The notes under the pieces are model-generated. The model was not told the DNA's origin, did not search any database, and saw nothing but the letters and a program-made list of their open reading frames with translations. Made by a program: the position numbers and the translations under genes. A stretch of DNA of 64,000 bases, from the NCBI GenBank assembly GCA_910577185.1, contig CAJTLR010000004.1, positions 1-64,000 of the forward strand, in the 5' to 3' direction. This document shows positions 45,290 through 54,324 of this stretch, one piece after another (the stretch's first letter is position 1; each line of letters begins with the position of its first letter). Source of the DNA: an uncultured Acetatifactor sp. GTDB taxonomy: Bacteria > Bacillota > Clostridia > Lachnospirales > Lachnospiraceae.

Positions 45290-45388
45290 GAAAGATTTTA
45301 TGGAAATATAAGATTTCCCTCCGGGGAGAGTCTGATATAAAGCTTATATAAAATAGCATAAATAAAATACAGAAATTTACAGAACCCC

Positions 45389-45417
45389 TTGCATTGCAGG
45401 GGGTATTGTGTTATAAT
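45389..45417 (+). promoter_or_regulatory. Sigma-A promoter of rpsB-tsf
   Basis: TTGCAT, 17 nt, TATAAT. The transcript would start near 45424, about 195 nt before rpsB. Confidence 0.75.
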
Positions 45418-45423
45418 AAAATG

Positions 45424-45617
45424 TGGCAGTGTGAAAAATTCCACTGAAAAATCACGTATGCCAATTCGGTGATGGTGCTTTTCTTTTTACAGCCTGACAG
45501 ATTTCAGATACCCGGACCGGGTTGTGGAGGGAAGGTAGTTGCCGGAGACGGTCCGGCCTTAACGCGGGCAGGACAATATGGACATACGGAAGAAATCAAC
45601 CAAACGGAGGTAAGAAC
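45424..45617 (+). promoter_or_regulatory. Long rpsB leader, possibly autoregulatory
   Basis: About 195 nt without a gene. A weak stem ATCAC/GTGAT (about 45452-45473) precedes GGTGCTTTTCTTTTT, which could act as an attenuator, and CCGGACCGGG and GGAGACGGTCCGG segments can pair further on. S2 binds its own leader in several bacteria; whether that holds here is an inference. Confidence 0.35.
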
Positions 45618-46385
45618 ATGAGCGTTATTTCTATGAAGCAGCTGCTGGAAGCAGGCGTCCATTTTGGACATCAGACCAGAAGATGGAACCCTAAGATGGC
45701 TCCCTACATTTTTACGGAGAGAAACGGGATCCATATTATCGACCTGCAGAAGTCTGTAGGTAAGGTGGACGAGGCTTATAGGGCAGTATCTGAAATTGCG
45801 TCCCAGGGTGGGACAATCCTTTTTGTGGGAACCAAGAAGCAGGCGCAGGATGCCGTTAAGACAGAGGCAGAGCGCTGCGGTATGTATTATGTCAATGAGA
45901 GATGGCTGGGCGGTATGCTTACCAACTTCAAGACCATCCAGTCCCGTATTGGAAGACTCCGCACCATTGAGAAGATGTCCGAAGATGGTACTTTTGACGT
46001 ACTTCCCAAGAAGGAAGTAATCAAGCTGAAGAAGGAATGGGAAAAACTGGAGAAGAACCTGGGCGGTATCAGGAACATGACCAGGGTTCCGGATGCTATT
46101 TTTGTGGTAGATCCGAAGAAGGAGAGAATCTGTGTGCAGGAGGCCCATGCGCTGGGCATTACTCTGATCGGCATCGGTGATACCAACTGTGATCCGGAAG
46201 AACTGGATTACATTATTCCCGGAAATGACGACGCAATCAGGGCAGTGAAACTGATCGTTTCCAAGATGGCAGATGCAGTCATCGAGGCAAACCAGGGAGA
46301 AGCTGTATACACTGAGGAAGAACAGCAGGCTGCAGAGGCCGGCGCTGTTGATATTGAAGAAATTGCCGGTCAGGAAAATGCGTAA
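45618..46385 (+). CDS. rpsB: 30S ribosomal protein S2
   Basis: 255 aa starting MSVISMKQLLEAGVHFGHQTRRWNPKM, with the family segments IIDLQKSV, ERWLGGMLTNFKTI and GIGDTNCDPEELDYIIPGNDDAIRAVKLI. ATG 45618 is preceded by ACGGAGG. The sigD...rpsB-tsf order is that of Bacillus subtilis. Confidence 0.98.
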   Translation: MSVISMKQLLEAGVHFGHQTRRWNPKMAPYIFTERNGIHIIDLQKSVGKVDEAYRAVSEIASQGGTILFVGTKKQAQDAVKTEAERCGMYYVNERWLGGMLTNFKTIQSRIGRLRTIEKMSEDGTFDVLPKKEVIKLKKEWEKLEKNLGGIRNMTRVPDAIFVVDPKKERICVQEAHALGITLIGIGDTNCDPEELDYIIPGNDDAIRAVKLIVSKMADAVIEANQGEAVYTEEEQQAAEAGAVDIEEIAGQENA

Positions 46386-46581
46386 ACAGTTACAGCCTCC
46401 GGGAGGGGTGAAAGCTTTCTCCGGAGAGGCGGCAAAGCGCTGAAAAACGGAGGCACTGCGGGATACGCAATTTCCGTGACATGATCTGTGCCGGTTAGGC
46501 CGGCATGATAGAAAATGAACCAGAAACAAAATGCCGCCGGTATGGCGGGAAAATGAGAACGAATATAGGAGGATGATATAA

Positions 46582-47520
46582 ATGGCACAAGTGACAGCGG
46601 CTATGGTTAAGGAATTGCGCGAGCAGACCGGCGCCGGTATGACCGATTGTAAGAAGGCTCTGAGCGAGACCGATGGAAATATGGAAGAGGCTGTGGAAAT
46701 TCTGAGAAAGAAGGGCCAGGCCAAGGCAGTGAAGAAGGAAAGCAGGATTGCGGCAGAAGGTCTTTGCTGTATTGCATCGGATGGAGAGACCAGGGCAGCA
46801 GTGGTGGAAGTCAATTCCGAGACAGACTTTGTGGCGAAGAATGAAACATTCCAGCAGTTTGTAAATGCAGTGGCAAAGCAGGCCGTGAATTCTGACGCCG
46901 CTGACATTGATGCTTTCCTGGAGGAAAAGTGGAATGAAGACGCATCCAAGACTGTAAAGGAAGCGCTGGTTGACAAGATTGCCGTAATCGGTGAGAAACT
47001 CAACATCAGAAGATTTGAGAAGATTGTGGCTTCTGAAGGCTGCGTTGCCACCTATGTACATGGCGGCGGTCGTATCGGTGTTATCGTGGAGGCCAGAACC
47101 AGTGTTGTGAACGACGCCGTGAAGGAAGCCCTTACCAACATTGCAATGCAGGTTGCCGCGCTGAATCCTAAATATGTGGCTACCGCAGATGTGTCGGAAG
47201 AATACAAGGCTCATGAGAAGGAAATCATTGCGGCGCAGATTGCCCAGGATCCCAAGATGGCAGGCAAGCCTGAAAAGGTGATCGAGGGTGCTGTCAATGG
47301 CCGTCTGAATAAAGAGCTGAAGGAAGTATGTCTGCTGGAGCAGGTGTATGTAAAGGCAGAAGATGGCAAGCAGACAGTGGCACAGTACGTGGCACAGGTT
47401 GCAAAGGAAAACGCTGCAGATCTGAGCATTACAAAGTTCGTCCGCTTTGAGACCGGTGAAGGCATCGAGAAGAAGAATGAGGACTTTGCTGCAGAAGTAG
47501 CTGCGCAGATGGGAATGTAA
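46582..47520 (+). CDS. tsf: Translation elongation factor Ts
   Basis: Guanine-nucleotide exchange factor for EF-Tu. 312 aa with VTAAMVKELREQTGAGMTDCKKALSETDGNMEEA and NSETDFVAKNETF. The 196-nt rpsB-tsf gap has no clear terminator, so the two are probably co-transcribed. RBS AGGAGGA. Confidence 0.98.
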   Translation: MAQVTAAMVKELREQTGAGMTDCKKALSETDGNMEEAVEILRKKGQAKAVKKESRIAAEGLCCIASDGETRAAVVEVNSETDFVAKNETFQQFVNAVAKQAVNSDAADIDAFLEEKWNEDASKTVKEALVDKIAVIGEKLNIRRFEKIVASEGCVATYVHGGGRIGVIVEARTSVVNDAVKEALTNIAMQVAALNPKYVATADVSEEYKAHEKEIIAAQIAQDPKMAGKPEKVIEGAVNGRLNKELKEVCLLEQVYVKAEDGKQTVAQYVAQVAKENAADLSITKFVRFETGEGIEKKNEDFAAEVAAQMGM

Positions 47521-47542
47521 TTCCAATTTCATAAGATTAAGC

Positions 47543-47578
47543 AAAACGCTGGAAACCCGCATGTTTCCAGCGTTTTTT
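47543..47578 (+). terminator. Terminator of rpsB-tsf
   Basis: AACGCTGGAAA pairs perfectly with TTTCCAGCGTT around an 8-nt loop, followed by TTTT. Confidence 0.95.
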
Positions 47579-47818
47579 GCGTTTCCGGGGTGTCATTTTG
47601 GGATGATGGAAATTAGAGAATTTTGCGGAAAAGTTGGTAAAAAACTGGTACGGGAATTGCTAAAATCTTTTACCAATTTTTAAGGGGCGAAGTTTGCAGG
47701 GTTTTTATAATGTGGGGAAGGGTGGATTTTTTTACCAAGAAGCAATGAGAAAAGATGAAAAAATAAGGAGGATGTGTATGTGACTGGTTGAGATGATGGT
47801 TTGATGGGGAAGGACCGA

Positions 47819-47947
47819 ATGATACAGTTGCCGGAGGAGGAAGTAAAGGTGAGGGGGCTGAAGGAAGGGGATGAGCTGTGTCTGTCTTATCTGGTGGATG
47901 ATCAGATGGAGGGAAGGTATAGAATTGTATACACTGATATAGATTAA
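47819..47947 (+). CDS. Possible 42-aa small protein in the gap after tsf
   Basis: ATG 47819 follows GGGAAGGA; the product is acidic with GLKEGDELCLSYLVDDQMEG in the middle. Upstream at about 47765 a good RBS AAGGAGG leads into a frame that stops after three codons (ATG TGT ATG TGA), so the stretch may be a decayed gene. I do not recognise a family. The rest of 47579-48198 shows no convincing gene. Confidence 0.3.
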   Translation: MIQLPEEEVKVRGLKEGDELCLSYLVDDQMEGRYRIVYTDID

Positions 47948-48198
47948 TTTTATAAACATATAAATCTAGGAAAATACAATTGATATGATTTCTGGGCAAA
48001 TGAATAATCTGAGTGGCGCTGCGATATCAGAATATCCAAGCAAACAAGGTATTTCATGTACGGCAGCGGAAAGTGTGCACTATGGACTTACAACCATATG
48101 CAGCGGTCTCCTTTTTTCCCAGGCAGGCCGGGCGGGAAATTACCTGGTACAGTAAAAACTACGGTCATTACACCGAAATGTCCGTTCATGGCATTATC

Positions 48199-48226
48199 GA
48201 AACCATGTCTGTGTTTGTGTCGATAT
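48199..48226 (+). promoter_or_regulatory. Sigma-D-type promoter candidate before the AgrA-like gene
   Basis: GAAA, 16 nt, GTCGATAT (3/4 and 7/8 matches to the Bacillus sigma-D consensus TAAA / GCCGATAT), ending 31 nt before ATG 48258. The spacer is the same 16 nt as at 50361 and 57325. Confidence 0.5.
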
Positions 48227-48257
48227 ATATGATATACTCGTAAAAGAGGTGATGAAA

Positions 48258-48974
48258 ATGCTGTCAATAGCAGTGTGTGATGATGAAGTCATAGAATGTT
48301 GCAATATGGCAAAGAGAATTAAAGAAATTTTGGAAGAAATGAAAATACCATGCATCATCCGTCAGTTCCGAAGTGGTGGGGGACTGCTGCAGGCACTGGA
48401 AAGTTTTGACGTTGTTTTCCTTGATATCATTATGCAGGATTTGGATGGAATGAAAACAGCACAGATTCTCCGCGAAAGGGCATCTGACAAGATACTCATA
48501 TTTGTATCTTCCAGCAGGGAATATGTGTTTGAAGCGTATGACGTGGAGGCTTTCCAATATCTGCTGAAGCCTGTGGAGGGCAGGAAACTGAAAAGTGTAC
48601 TACAGAAAATCGTCTTGAAAACAGAAAGCCGTTCACAGGAATTTATCATTGTCAGCAGGGAAAGGCAGAAAAAGAAGTTATTTCTTGATGATATATACTA
48701 TTTCGAGATAAAGGGAAGAATAGTTGATGCTCATGGGCCGGAAGGAATTTTTGCTTATTATGGGCAGATAGGGGAGCTGGAGAATAAACTGCGGGATAAA
48801 GGTTTTTTCAGGTGCCATAAGAGCTATCTGGTAAATCTGAAATATGCTGAGGGGTATAACAGGCAGGAAGTGATTCTGGAAAACGGGGAAAAAATTGTGA
48901 TTGCGAAAAGAAGATACGATAAGTTTGCCCAGGAGGTGCTCAGGGTTATGAGGAAAAACGGAGGGATCCTGTGA
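48258..48974 (+). CDS. AgrA/ComE-like LytTR response regulator
   Basis: Receiver domain with the acidic pair in AVCDDEVIEC, phosphoacceptor D56 (VVFLDIIMQDLDGM) and conserved Ser/Lys (FVSSSREY, YLLKPVE), followed by a LytTR DNA-binding domain (about 130-235, IVSRERQKKKLFLDDIYYFE, RCHKSYLVNLKYAEGY). ATG 48258 is chosen because AAGAGG lies 8 nt upstream; GTG 48249 and ATG 48252 are too close to it. 238 aa. The stop overlaps the kinase start (GTGA). Confidence 0.9.
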   Translation: MLSIAVCDDEVIECCNMAKRIKEILEEMKIPCIIRQFRSGGGLLQALESFDVVFLDIIMQDLDGMKTAQILRERASDKILIFVSSSREYVFEAYDVEAFQYLLKPVEGRKLKSVLQKIVLKTESRSQEFIIVSRERQKKKLFLDDIYYFEIKGRIVDAHGPEGIFAYYGQIGELENKLRDKGFFRCHKSYLVNLKYAEGYNRQEVILENGEKIVIAKRRYDKFAQEVLRVMRKNGGIL

Positions 48975-50350
48975 AACAACTCTTAGAGTGTACGGATATT
49001 TTAATCGTAGCACCATTCTTTCTGGGGTATCTATGGGCAGCAGATAAGTTTTGTAAAAAATTTTTAGGAGCTTCCAAAAGAAGGGAAGGGCTGTTTTTGT
49101 TTTTTTCCTTTTGTGGATGGCTGTTTTGTAATATTTTAGGCCGGCTGTCTTTCATTCCGTATACTTTTTCTGTGCTGCTGTATCCTATATTCTTTATGGG
49201 ATTGGTGCTGCTGTTGTTCCAGTCAGACAGGGAGAAAAGGATTCTGGCTGCAGCTATGTTGATGGTAGTTGTAAGGATGGCAGCAGATTTCTTTGCCTCT
49301 TTTTTATCATGCATGGAACTGTTTTTCCTGCATGTAGTAAAAAAGATACCAGAACCGTTTTCTGAAGTTTGGGTGATCGGACTGATTAGTGGTGCAGGCA
49401 ATTGTTTTGCCATATTGGCTGTACGCTGGATGTCGAAGCATCTTGGTTCTGTTTTTTGTGGCAAACCGAGAAAGTGGTATGTGATACTGGCAGTTCCTAT
49501 GTTTGTGACTGTTATAGTGTATGATGTGGCAAGCTGGGGTGCCAGCAATGGCATAATGGTCAGGAGCGGGGGCAACATGGGTTTGTATTATGACCAGATT
49601 TTCAGCCTTGTTGAATTTTTGGTTTTGGCGTCCCTGTCGATGACAGCAATAGGATTTTATGTGTTTGGAATGAACCGGATTTATCTGGAACAGGAAAAGA
49701 GCAGCCAGTACCATTCGCAGATTGCTGTTTACAAGATGCTGTCAGAGCAGTACAGGCAGTCGGAGAGGCTGCGGCATGATATGAAGAATCATATTATTGC
49801 CTTGTCGGCGCTGTCCCGGAATAAAGAATGGGAGAAGATAGACAGCTATCTGAAAAATATGGAGGGCATTGTTCTGGATGCTGACGGGGATATGACAGGG
49901 AATAAGGCAGTGGATGCGCTTCTGTACCAGAAACGGAAACGGGCAGAAGAAGAAAACATCAATTGGGAGTGTGATGTGCAGATGCCAAAGGAATACTGCA
50001 TCAACGAATTTGACCTATGTGTATTGTTTGGAAATATATTGGATAATGCGCTGGAAGCGTGTGGAAGGATGCCGGGGGGCGAATGCCGCTTTATCAATAT
50101 TCAGGCAAAAACAGTAAAAAAATGTTTTCTGCTTGAAGTAAAAAACAGTAGGGACAGGACAGAAAAATATGCAGATGGATTTACGAGTAAAGGGGATTTA
50201 ATGGAACATGGGATCGGCCTGCTGAATGTAAGCGATGTGGTAAATAAGTATAACGGGGCAGTGAATACAGAGGCCGAAAACGGCATTTTTGTAATATCTA
50301 TTTTAATGCCGTTTTCTGATGCCGCACATGACATCAAAGCGGCTGTTTGA
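48971..50350 (+). CDS. AgrC-like GHKL sensor histidine kinase
   Basis: 459 aa. The N-terminal half has about six membrane helices; the C-terminal half has the phospho-acceptor H269 in SERLRHDMKNHIIALSAL, the N box LFGNILDNALEAC and the G box EHGIGLLNVSDVVNKYNG. It resembles peptide-sensing AgrC kinases, but no agrB or agrD is nearby, so the ligand is unknown. GTG start, coupled to the regulator. Confidence 0.9.
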   Translation: MKQLLECTDILIVAPFFLGYLWAADKFCKKFLGASKRREGLFLFFSFCGWLFCNILGRLSFIPYTFSVLLYPIFFMGLVLLLFQSDREKRILAAAMLMVVVRMAADFFASFLSCMELFFLHVVKKIPEPFSEVWVIGLISGAGNCFAILAVRWMSKHLGSVFCGKPRKWYVILAVPMFVTVIVYDVASWGASNGIMVRSGGNMGLYYDQIFSLVEFLVLASLSMTAIGFYVFGMNRIYLEQEKSSQYHSQIAVYKMLSEQYRQSERLRHDMKNHIIALSALSRNKEWEKIDSYLKNMEGIVLDADGDMTGNKAVDALLYQKRKRAEEENINWECDVQMPKEYCINEFDLCVLFGNILDNALEACGRMPGGECRFINIQAKTVKKCFLLEVKNSRDRTEKYADGFTSKGDLMEHGIGLLNVSDVVNKYNGAVNTEAENGIFVISILMPFSDAAHDIKAAV

Positions 50351-50360
50351 AGCATAAACC

Positions 50361-50388
50361 TAATATCGCATATTCACACCGCCGAAAG
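50361..50388 (+). promoter_or_regulatory. Sigma-D-type promoter candidate before the 170-aa gene
   Basis: TAAT, 16 nt, GCCGAAAG (3/4 and 6/8 matches to the sigma-D consensus), about 50 nt before ATG 50438. Weaker than the other two but with the same spacer. Confidence 0.4.
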
Positions 50389-50437
50389 AAAAACTAAGGG
50401 GTTTTATGTCCCGGAAAAACGGTAGGAGGATGGTATT

Positions 50438-50950
50438 ATGCATGCAAAGACAATGGAAGGGCTTGTAGGTGCAAGGACTAACATGGAGTTGCTCAATACT
50501 CCGTTACGGGTTTATAAGGAAGCGAGGCTCAAGGGTGATGCCAAAAAGATGGAGCAGGCAATGGGCTACATGGGTGATTGTACCCAAGCGGCCTATGATT
50601 ACAAAGAGAAAGCTGACGAGGGTATGAAGAAGGATGTGGAGGAGACCCGCAGGATTGCAGAGGAACAGCGTGAGGAGGCTATCCGGAAACGTAAGGAAGA
50701 ACGTGAAAAACTGGAAGAGAGGATTGAAGAAAATAGGAATACTGATGCCAATACAGATACCAAAGAGACAAAAGGATGTCTCTTGGAGATCAGTGCAGAA
50801 GGAAAGGTATTGCTAAAGGATAACATAGATTCTGGCGGTGTCGGTTCTGATGAAATAAAAATGGATGCTGTAAAGGAGCCTGTAACATATACAAAAACAG
50901 GTGAGACGGTTCCTTCGGAACAGATTGCAGGCATTTCGCTATCTGTCTAA
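50438..50950 (+). CDS. Unknown 170-aa soluble helical protein
   Basis: No signal peptide or membrane segment. The N-terminal half starts MHAKTMEGLVGARTNMELL and is helical; residues 45-100 form a very charged helix (KEKADEGMKKDVEETRR...KRKEEREKLEERIEE), then a Thr/Asp/Gly-rich C-terminal part. Similar proteins seem to recur in Lachnospiraceae but I know no function. AGGAGG precedes ATG 50438. The upstream sigma-D-like promoter suggests co-regulation with flagella. Confidence 0.7.
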   Translation: MHAKTMEGLVGARTNMELLNTPLRVYKEARLKGDAKKMEQAMGYMGDCTQAAYDYKEKADEGMKKDVEETRRIAEEQREEAIRKRKEEREKLEERIEENRNTDANTDTKETKGCLLEISAEGKVLLKDNIDSGGVGSDEIKMDAVKEPVTYTKTGETVPSEQIAGISLSV

Positions 50951-51193
50951 ATTTAGATATATTGTGGAAATAACCTGGCATACTACAGCGTTACAAGGGA
51001 ATCTGTGGAAGGCACACTAATGAAAAGCGGCAGTACCCTGGACATGGAGATATAATCTTTACATCATATTCCGCAGGGGCACATAAACCTTTGCTTTATG
51101 GAGTGTCCGGACTTTAATGATAAAATTTTTAGGAGGAAGCGCTTGACGAGAGGAGAGTAATACCATAAAGTGTCACATCGGAACCTGCGAAAA
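50951..51193. other. Intergenic, no gene seen
   Basis: AT-rich sequence between the convergent 170-aa gene and the UroD-like cluster. An AGGAGGAAGCG at about 51132 looks like an RBS but leads into no lasting frame. Confidence 0.4.
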
Positions 51194-51235
51194 GGCATCG
51201 GGCAGGGGGCTGTATGCGGCCCTTGCCCGGATGCC
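51194..51235 (-). terminator. Terminator of the minus-strand UroD-like cluster
   Basis: Read on the minus strand, GGCATCCGGGCAAGGG pairs with CCCCTGCCCGATGCC (about 15 bp with small imperfections) and is followed by TTTTCG. It lies 40 nt beyond the last gene. Confidence 0.75.
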
Positions 51236-51271
51236 TGCTTTCCGATCCGGTGAGGAGAGGCTCATAGGGGA

Positions 51272-52011
51272 CTACTCCTTGAAATCCCCCTTGTATTCCC
51301 GTACAATCTCAATCATATTGAGATAATTCTCCAAGGGCACATAAGATGGGATCAAGTTCCCGGTTCCCATTGCGATGCCGCCGTGTCCTTCAACTTTTTG
51401 CAGTATATCCACGGCATATTCCCTCAGCGCCTTTTTGTCCAGCTGGCAGACTGCGTCCACATCAAAACCGCCGAAATTGCCGATCCGGTTGCCGTACCGT
51501 TCCACCCATTCCGGAAACAGGGCGATCTGGTCCTCGTTGGAATGCTTCGCGTCGATTCCCGCTGCGATTAGGTCGTCCATGATGGAAAAAATACAGCCGC
51601 AGGAATGCAGCAGAAAGGGCTTATCATAGCTGTGTACCAGGTCAATGCTGGGCTTATACTGCGGGATGCGGTCCGGCAGCTCCTCCCAAGGATAATTCCT
51701 GAAGTCCTCCATGGTTTTAATGGCAGGGTCAATGCGGCTTTTTCCCAGCGCTCCTCCTCCGGGCAGAATCCCGCCCACACAGCATTCGAACGGAACAATA
51801 TCATAGCCGTTTTCTTTTAAAAACCTGCAGTAATAATGGAAGTATTCCTCCATTTCTTTCTCACTGCCGTCATACCAGCCGGCAAAGCTTTTACTGTAAA
51901 ATTCCTTGATTTTCCCAGTAGCGATCAGGTGCTCGTATAACGGAAGCGGGACGCTTCCTGATTCCTGGCAGCATTTTCCACATGTCTGTAATCAGGCTGA
52001 AATCTTTTCAT
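51272..52011 (-). pseudogene. UroD-like methyltransferase gene with frameshift and central deletion
   Basis: From ATG 52011 (GGAGGAAAAGCG upstream) the frame reads MKRFQPDYRHVENAARNQEASR, then runs into a stop; one base appears missing near 51945, after which the second frame continues LPLYEHLIATGKIKEFY and then the C-terminal part to 51272. That part carries DLVHSYDKPFLLHSCGCIF and IGNFGGFDVDAVCQLDKKAL of UroD/MtaA-type corrinoid methyltransferases. Even joined, it would be about 246 aa against 330-380. The join EELPDRIPQYKPSIDLV looks like an in-frame loss of the barrel centre. Probably inactive, though the second frame alone could still be translated. Confidence 0.75.
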
Positions 52012-52030
52012 CGCTTTTCCTCCAGAAGGA

Positions 52031-53020
52031 TTATTTTTTCCCGAAGTTTTTTTCGTAATCCTCGTAATTGCCGTACCTTCTCCATATTTCCATCATCATC
52101 TCATAACGGTTCAGGTCAAGCCCGGTATAAACGCAGTTGGAGGTGGCAAAAACATAGCCTCTTCCGTTTTCCATGCCTTCCCGCAGTGTGCGCATGATGT
52201 CCTCGCGACATTCTTCATCCGTTCCTGTCTGCAGAAGGCCGCAGTTGACATTGCCGACCAGCGCGATATCATTCCCGATGATCTTCCTCACCTCGGGAAT
52301 GGACACGCCGCCCTGGGGATCCAGGGAATGGATGGCATCCGGCTTGCAGTCTGCCATCTTTTTGACAATCGGCATAATGTTCCCATCGGTATGCTTGATA
52401 GTGTAATAACCCATTTTACGGTATTCCGCAATCGACTCTTTCAGGTAGGGAACAATAAATTCGTCAAACTGTTCCTCATTGAAAAACGGGTTCACATTGA
52501 AGCAGTAGTCAGAACACAGCGCAAAGCCGTCATGCAGGTGCCCCTTCTGGTCCAGCGCCGCCGCGAATTTCAGAGAATCGTCCAGACGTTTTTGGGATTC
52601 CTCGTTCAGCCCTTCCGGGTCATCATACATCCTTACGGAAAAGTCCATCATGCTGTTCCCGTCCGGAATTGCCCAGGTGGGATCGCCGTGCATCATGATA
52701 TAATACTCATCATCGCTTTTTTCGCGGATCAGCTCGAGCAGCCACTGAGTATTCTCTACCCCGCCCGGATTGAGATGCACAAAAATTGCGCTGTGGCCAT
52801 ATGCCCTGGCTGTATCAATATACAGCTGTGCCATCTCGTTCATATGAAGGCTTTTTTCCTGGTAGCTCATCTGGTTCCACTGTTCGTAAAAACGGTGGGC
52901 CGGATGAACCTTCCCGAATTTCTCCATGGTCAGGAAGAATACCAGCTCAAATGTAGGGACCTGCCCGCCAATCGGCTCACATTTTAATGTTTTGATAAAA
53001 CGTTCTCTATGTGTCATCAT
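52031..53020 (-). CDS. Uroporphyrinogen decarboxylase-family (corrinoid methyltransferase-like) protein
   Basis: 329 aa from ATG 53020 (GAAAGGG upstream). UroD-type TIM barrel: THRERFIKTLKCEPIGGQVPTFEL at the N-terminus, YYTIKHTDGNIMPIVKKMADCKPDAIHSLDPQGGVSIPEVRKIIG, and VGNVNCGLLQTGTDEECREDIMRTLREG near the end. It has HTDGN instead of the zinc-binding HxC found in MtaA, so it is more like the substrate-side methyltransferases (for example the MtvB group) than like MtaA. Full length, no defect seen. Substrate unknown. Confidence 0.8.
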   Translation of the reverse strand: MMTHRERFIKTLKCEPIGGQVPTFELVFFLTMEKFGKVHPAHRFYEQWNQMSYQEKSLHMNEMAQLYIDTARAYGHSAIFVHLNPGGVENTQWLLELIREKSDDEYYIMMHGDPTWAIPDGNSMMDFSVRMYDDPEGLNEESQKRLDDSLKFAAALDQKGHLHDGFALCSDYCFNVNPFFNEEQFDEFIVPYLKESIAEYRKMGYYTIKHTDGNIMPIVKKMADCKPDAIHSLDPQGGVSIPEVRKIIGNDIALVGNVNCGLLQTGTDEECREDIMRTLREGMENGRGYVFATSNCVYTGLDLNRYEMMMEIWRRYGNYEDYEKNFGKK

Positions 53021-53033
53021 GCTTGCCCTTTCG

Positions 53034-53150
53034 TCATTCTTCAAACATCATCTGTTCCATATCAAAATCCTGGAACGCCGCGTTTCTGCCAAGATTAACC
53101 GTTTCTGCACGTTCTGCCGGCGCAGAGGCTCTTTTCGCGGTCTCTGTCAT
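53034..53150 (-). CDS. Possible 38-aa ORF between two UroD-like genes
   Basis: The frame ends with a plausible C-terminus (NLGRNAAFQDFDMEQMMFEE) just upstream of the next gene's RBS, but the ATG has no clear RBS. It could be the remains of a longer gene. The remainder of 53151-53276 shows no gene. Confidence 0.2.
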   Translation of the reverse strand: MTETAKRASAPAERAETVNLGRNAAFQDFDMEQMMFEE

Positions 53151-53276
53151 GGAGAATGCGCTCTGCCCCTGCCGGCGCCGCGTTTCCGCAGATCCCGGCC
53201 GGGGCTTCCTCACCGACTACGTGTAGTTTCCAGCTCCAAAAGCGGATCTTCGCTTCATCGCTTTCCATTTCCAATC

Positions 53277-54299
53277 TTACGCCTCTTTTTTTGCTCCGTA
53301 AAACTCGTTTACCGCGCCGAAGAAGGCATCGATATTTTCCCACTTTGACAGGGGAGGGATATCACAGCCGGACGAGATTACAAAATTATCATATTTACAG
53401 CATCTTTCCATCAGCGCGGCCGTTTCCTGCCGGATAGACTCGGGAGTGCCGTTTTTGAATTGCCCCGCAGGGTCAATATTTCCCATGACCAGCTTATCCC
53501 TGGGCATTTTCTGAAGTATTTCCTCCATATTCACCGCGTTGCCGAAATGGAATGCCGCCGCACCCGTCGCCGCAATGGAATCCGTCATCAGCATCGTACT
53601 GTTCCCGCAGTTATGATAGATAACGATGAATGAATCGTCCTGTACCATTTCCACGATCTCACGCACATAAGGCTCGGAGAATTCCTCCTCCAGTGCCGGG
53701 GAAAGAACGCCCGCCAGGGGCTCTGCAATCACGATGCCGTTGGCTCCGCATTCCTTGTACGCTTTACAGTAGTCAATCAAAAACCGGGTTGCTTTTTTCA
53801 GAACCGTATGGACCATATCCGGTTCTTCATAGCACAGGATCATGATCTCGGTCACATCCATCAGACGCCCCGCTAAAGAATAAGGGCCAATCACCCCGGC
53901 AAATACCGGGCGGTCTGTGATTTCCGCTGCGGCCTGTCTGATGGCGTCAATATAGATCCCGGTACGCCCGCTTCCAACCGGCGGGACAATAAGCGCTTCT
54001 GCCTCTTCTTTGGAAGACACAACGCTTTCAATTACGGTAGGCACCTCGTCGTCCGAAACCCGGATCTTGGCGCCGAAGCACTCCGCTTCCACAGACAAAT
54101 CCATCAGGCTTACAGAAGCCGCGCTGTCTGTCCGCTCTGCCACCAGCTTCATGCCTTTCGCCTGGGCGTGTGCGTCATTGATCAGATCCCTGACGCTGAT
54201 CCCCATAATCTGGATGGCCGGAAAGGAAAGGATCGGGAACGCCTTTTTCACCGGCGCAGTCCGCCATTCCTCCAGCCATTTTTTCATCTCTCTTTTCAT
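53277..54299 (-). CDS. MtaA-like UroD-family methylcobamide methyltransferase
   Basis: 340 aa. The HxC...C zinc-ligand pattern of MtaA/MtbA-type enzymes is present: IYHNCGNST at about 247 and SSGCDIPPL near the C-terminus. Other family segments are VFAGVIGPYSLAGRLMDVTEIM, GANGIVIAEPLAGVLSP and LVMGNIDPAGQFKNGTPESIRQE. It would transfer a methyl group between a corrinoid protein and a thiol or tetrahydrofolate acceptor. The N-terminus is helical (KREMKKWLEEWRTAPVKK). Which acceptor it uses cannot be told. Confidence 0.8.
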   Translation of the reverse strand: MKREMKKWLEEWRTAPVKKAFPILSFPAIQIMGISVRDLINDAHAQAKGMKLVAERTDSAASVSLMDLSVEAECFGAKIRVSDDEVPTVIESVVSSKEEAEALIVPPVGSGRTGIYIDAIRQAAAEITDRPVFAGVIGPYSLAGRLMDVTEIMILCYEEPDMVHTVLKKATRFLIDYCKAYKECGANGIVIAEPLAGVLSPALEEEFSEPYVREIVEMVQDDSFIVIYHNCGNSTMLMTDSIAATGAAAFHFGNAVNMEEILQKMPRDKLVMGNIDPAGQFKNGTPESIRQETAALMERCCKYDNFVISSGCDIPPLSKWENIDAFFGAVNEFYGAKKEA

Positions 54300-54324
54300 C
54301 TTTCCAGCCTCTCTTCAGCGCTTT

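Noticed and set aside
48013..48243. A 76-codon open frame before the response regulator
   Set aside because: No RBS, irregular composition, and it contains the predicted sigma-D promoter.
49714..50350. Search for agrB/agrD beside the AgrC-like kinase
   Set aside because: No frame with the AgrB fold or an AgrD-like Cys-containing prepeptide was found within 3 kb on either side.
53095..53343. An 82-codon minus-strand open frame between UroD-like genes
   Set aside because: It overlaps the 3' end of the intact MtaA-like gene, has no RBS and is Ala/Gly/Arg-rich like a chance frame in GC-rich DNA.
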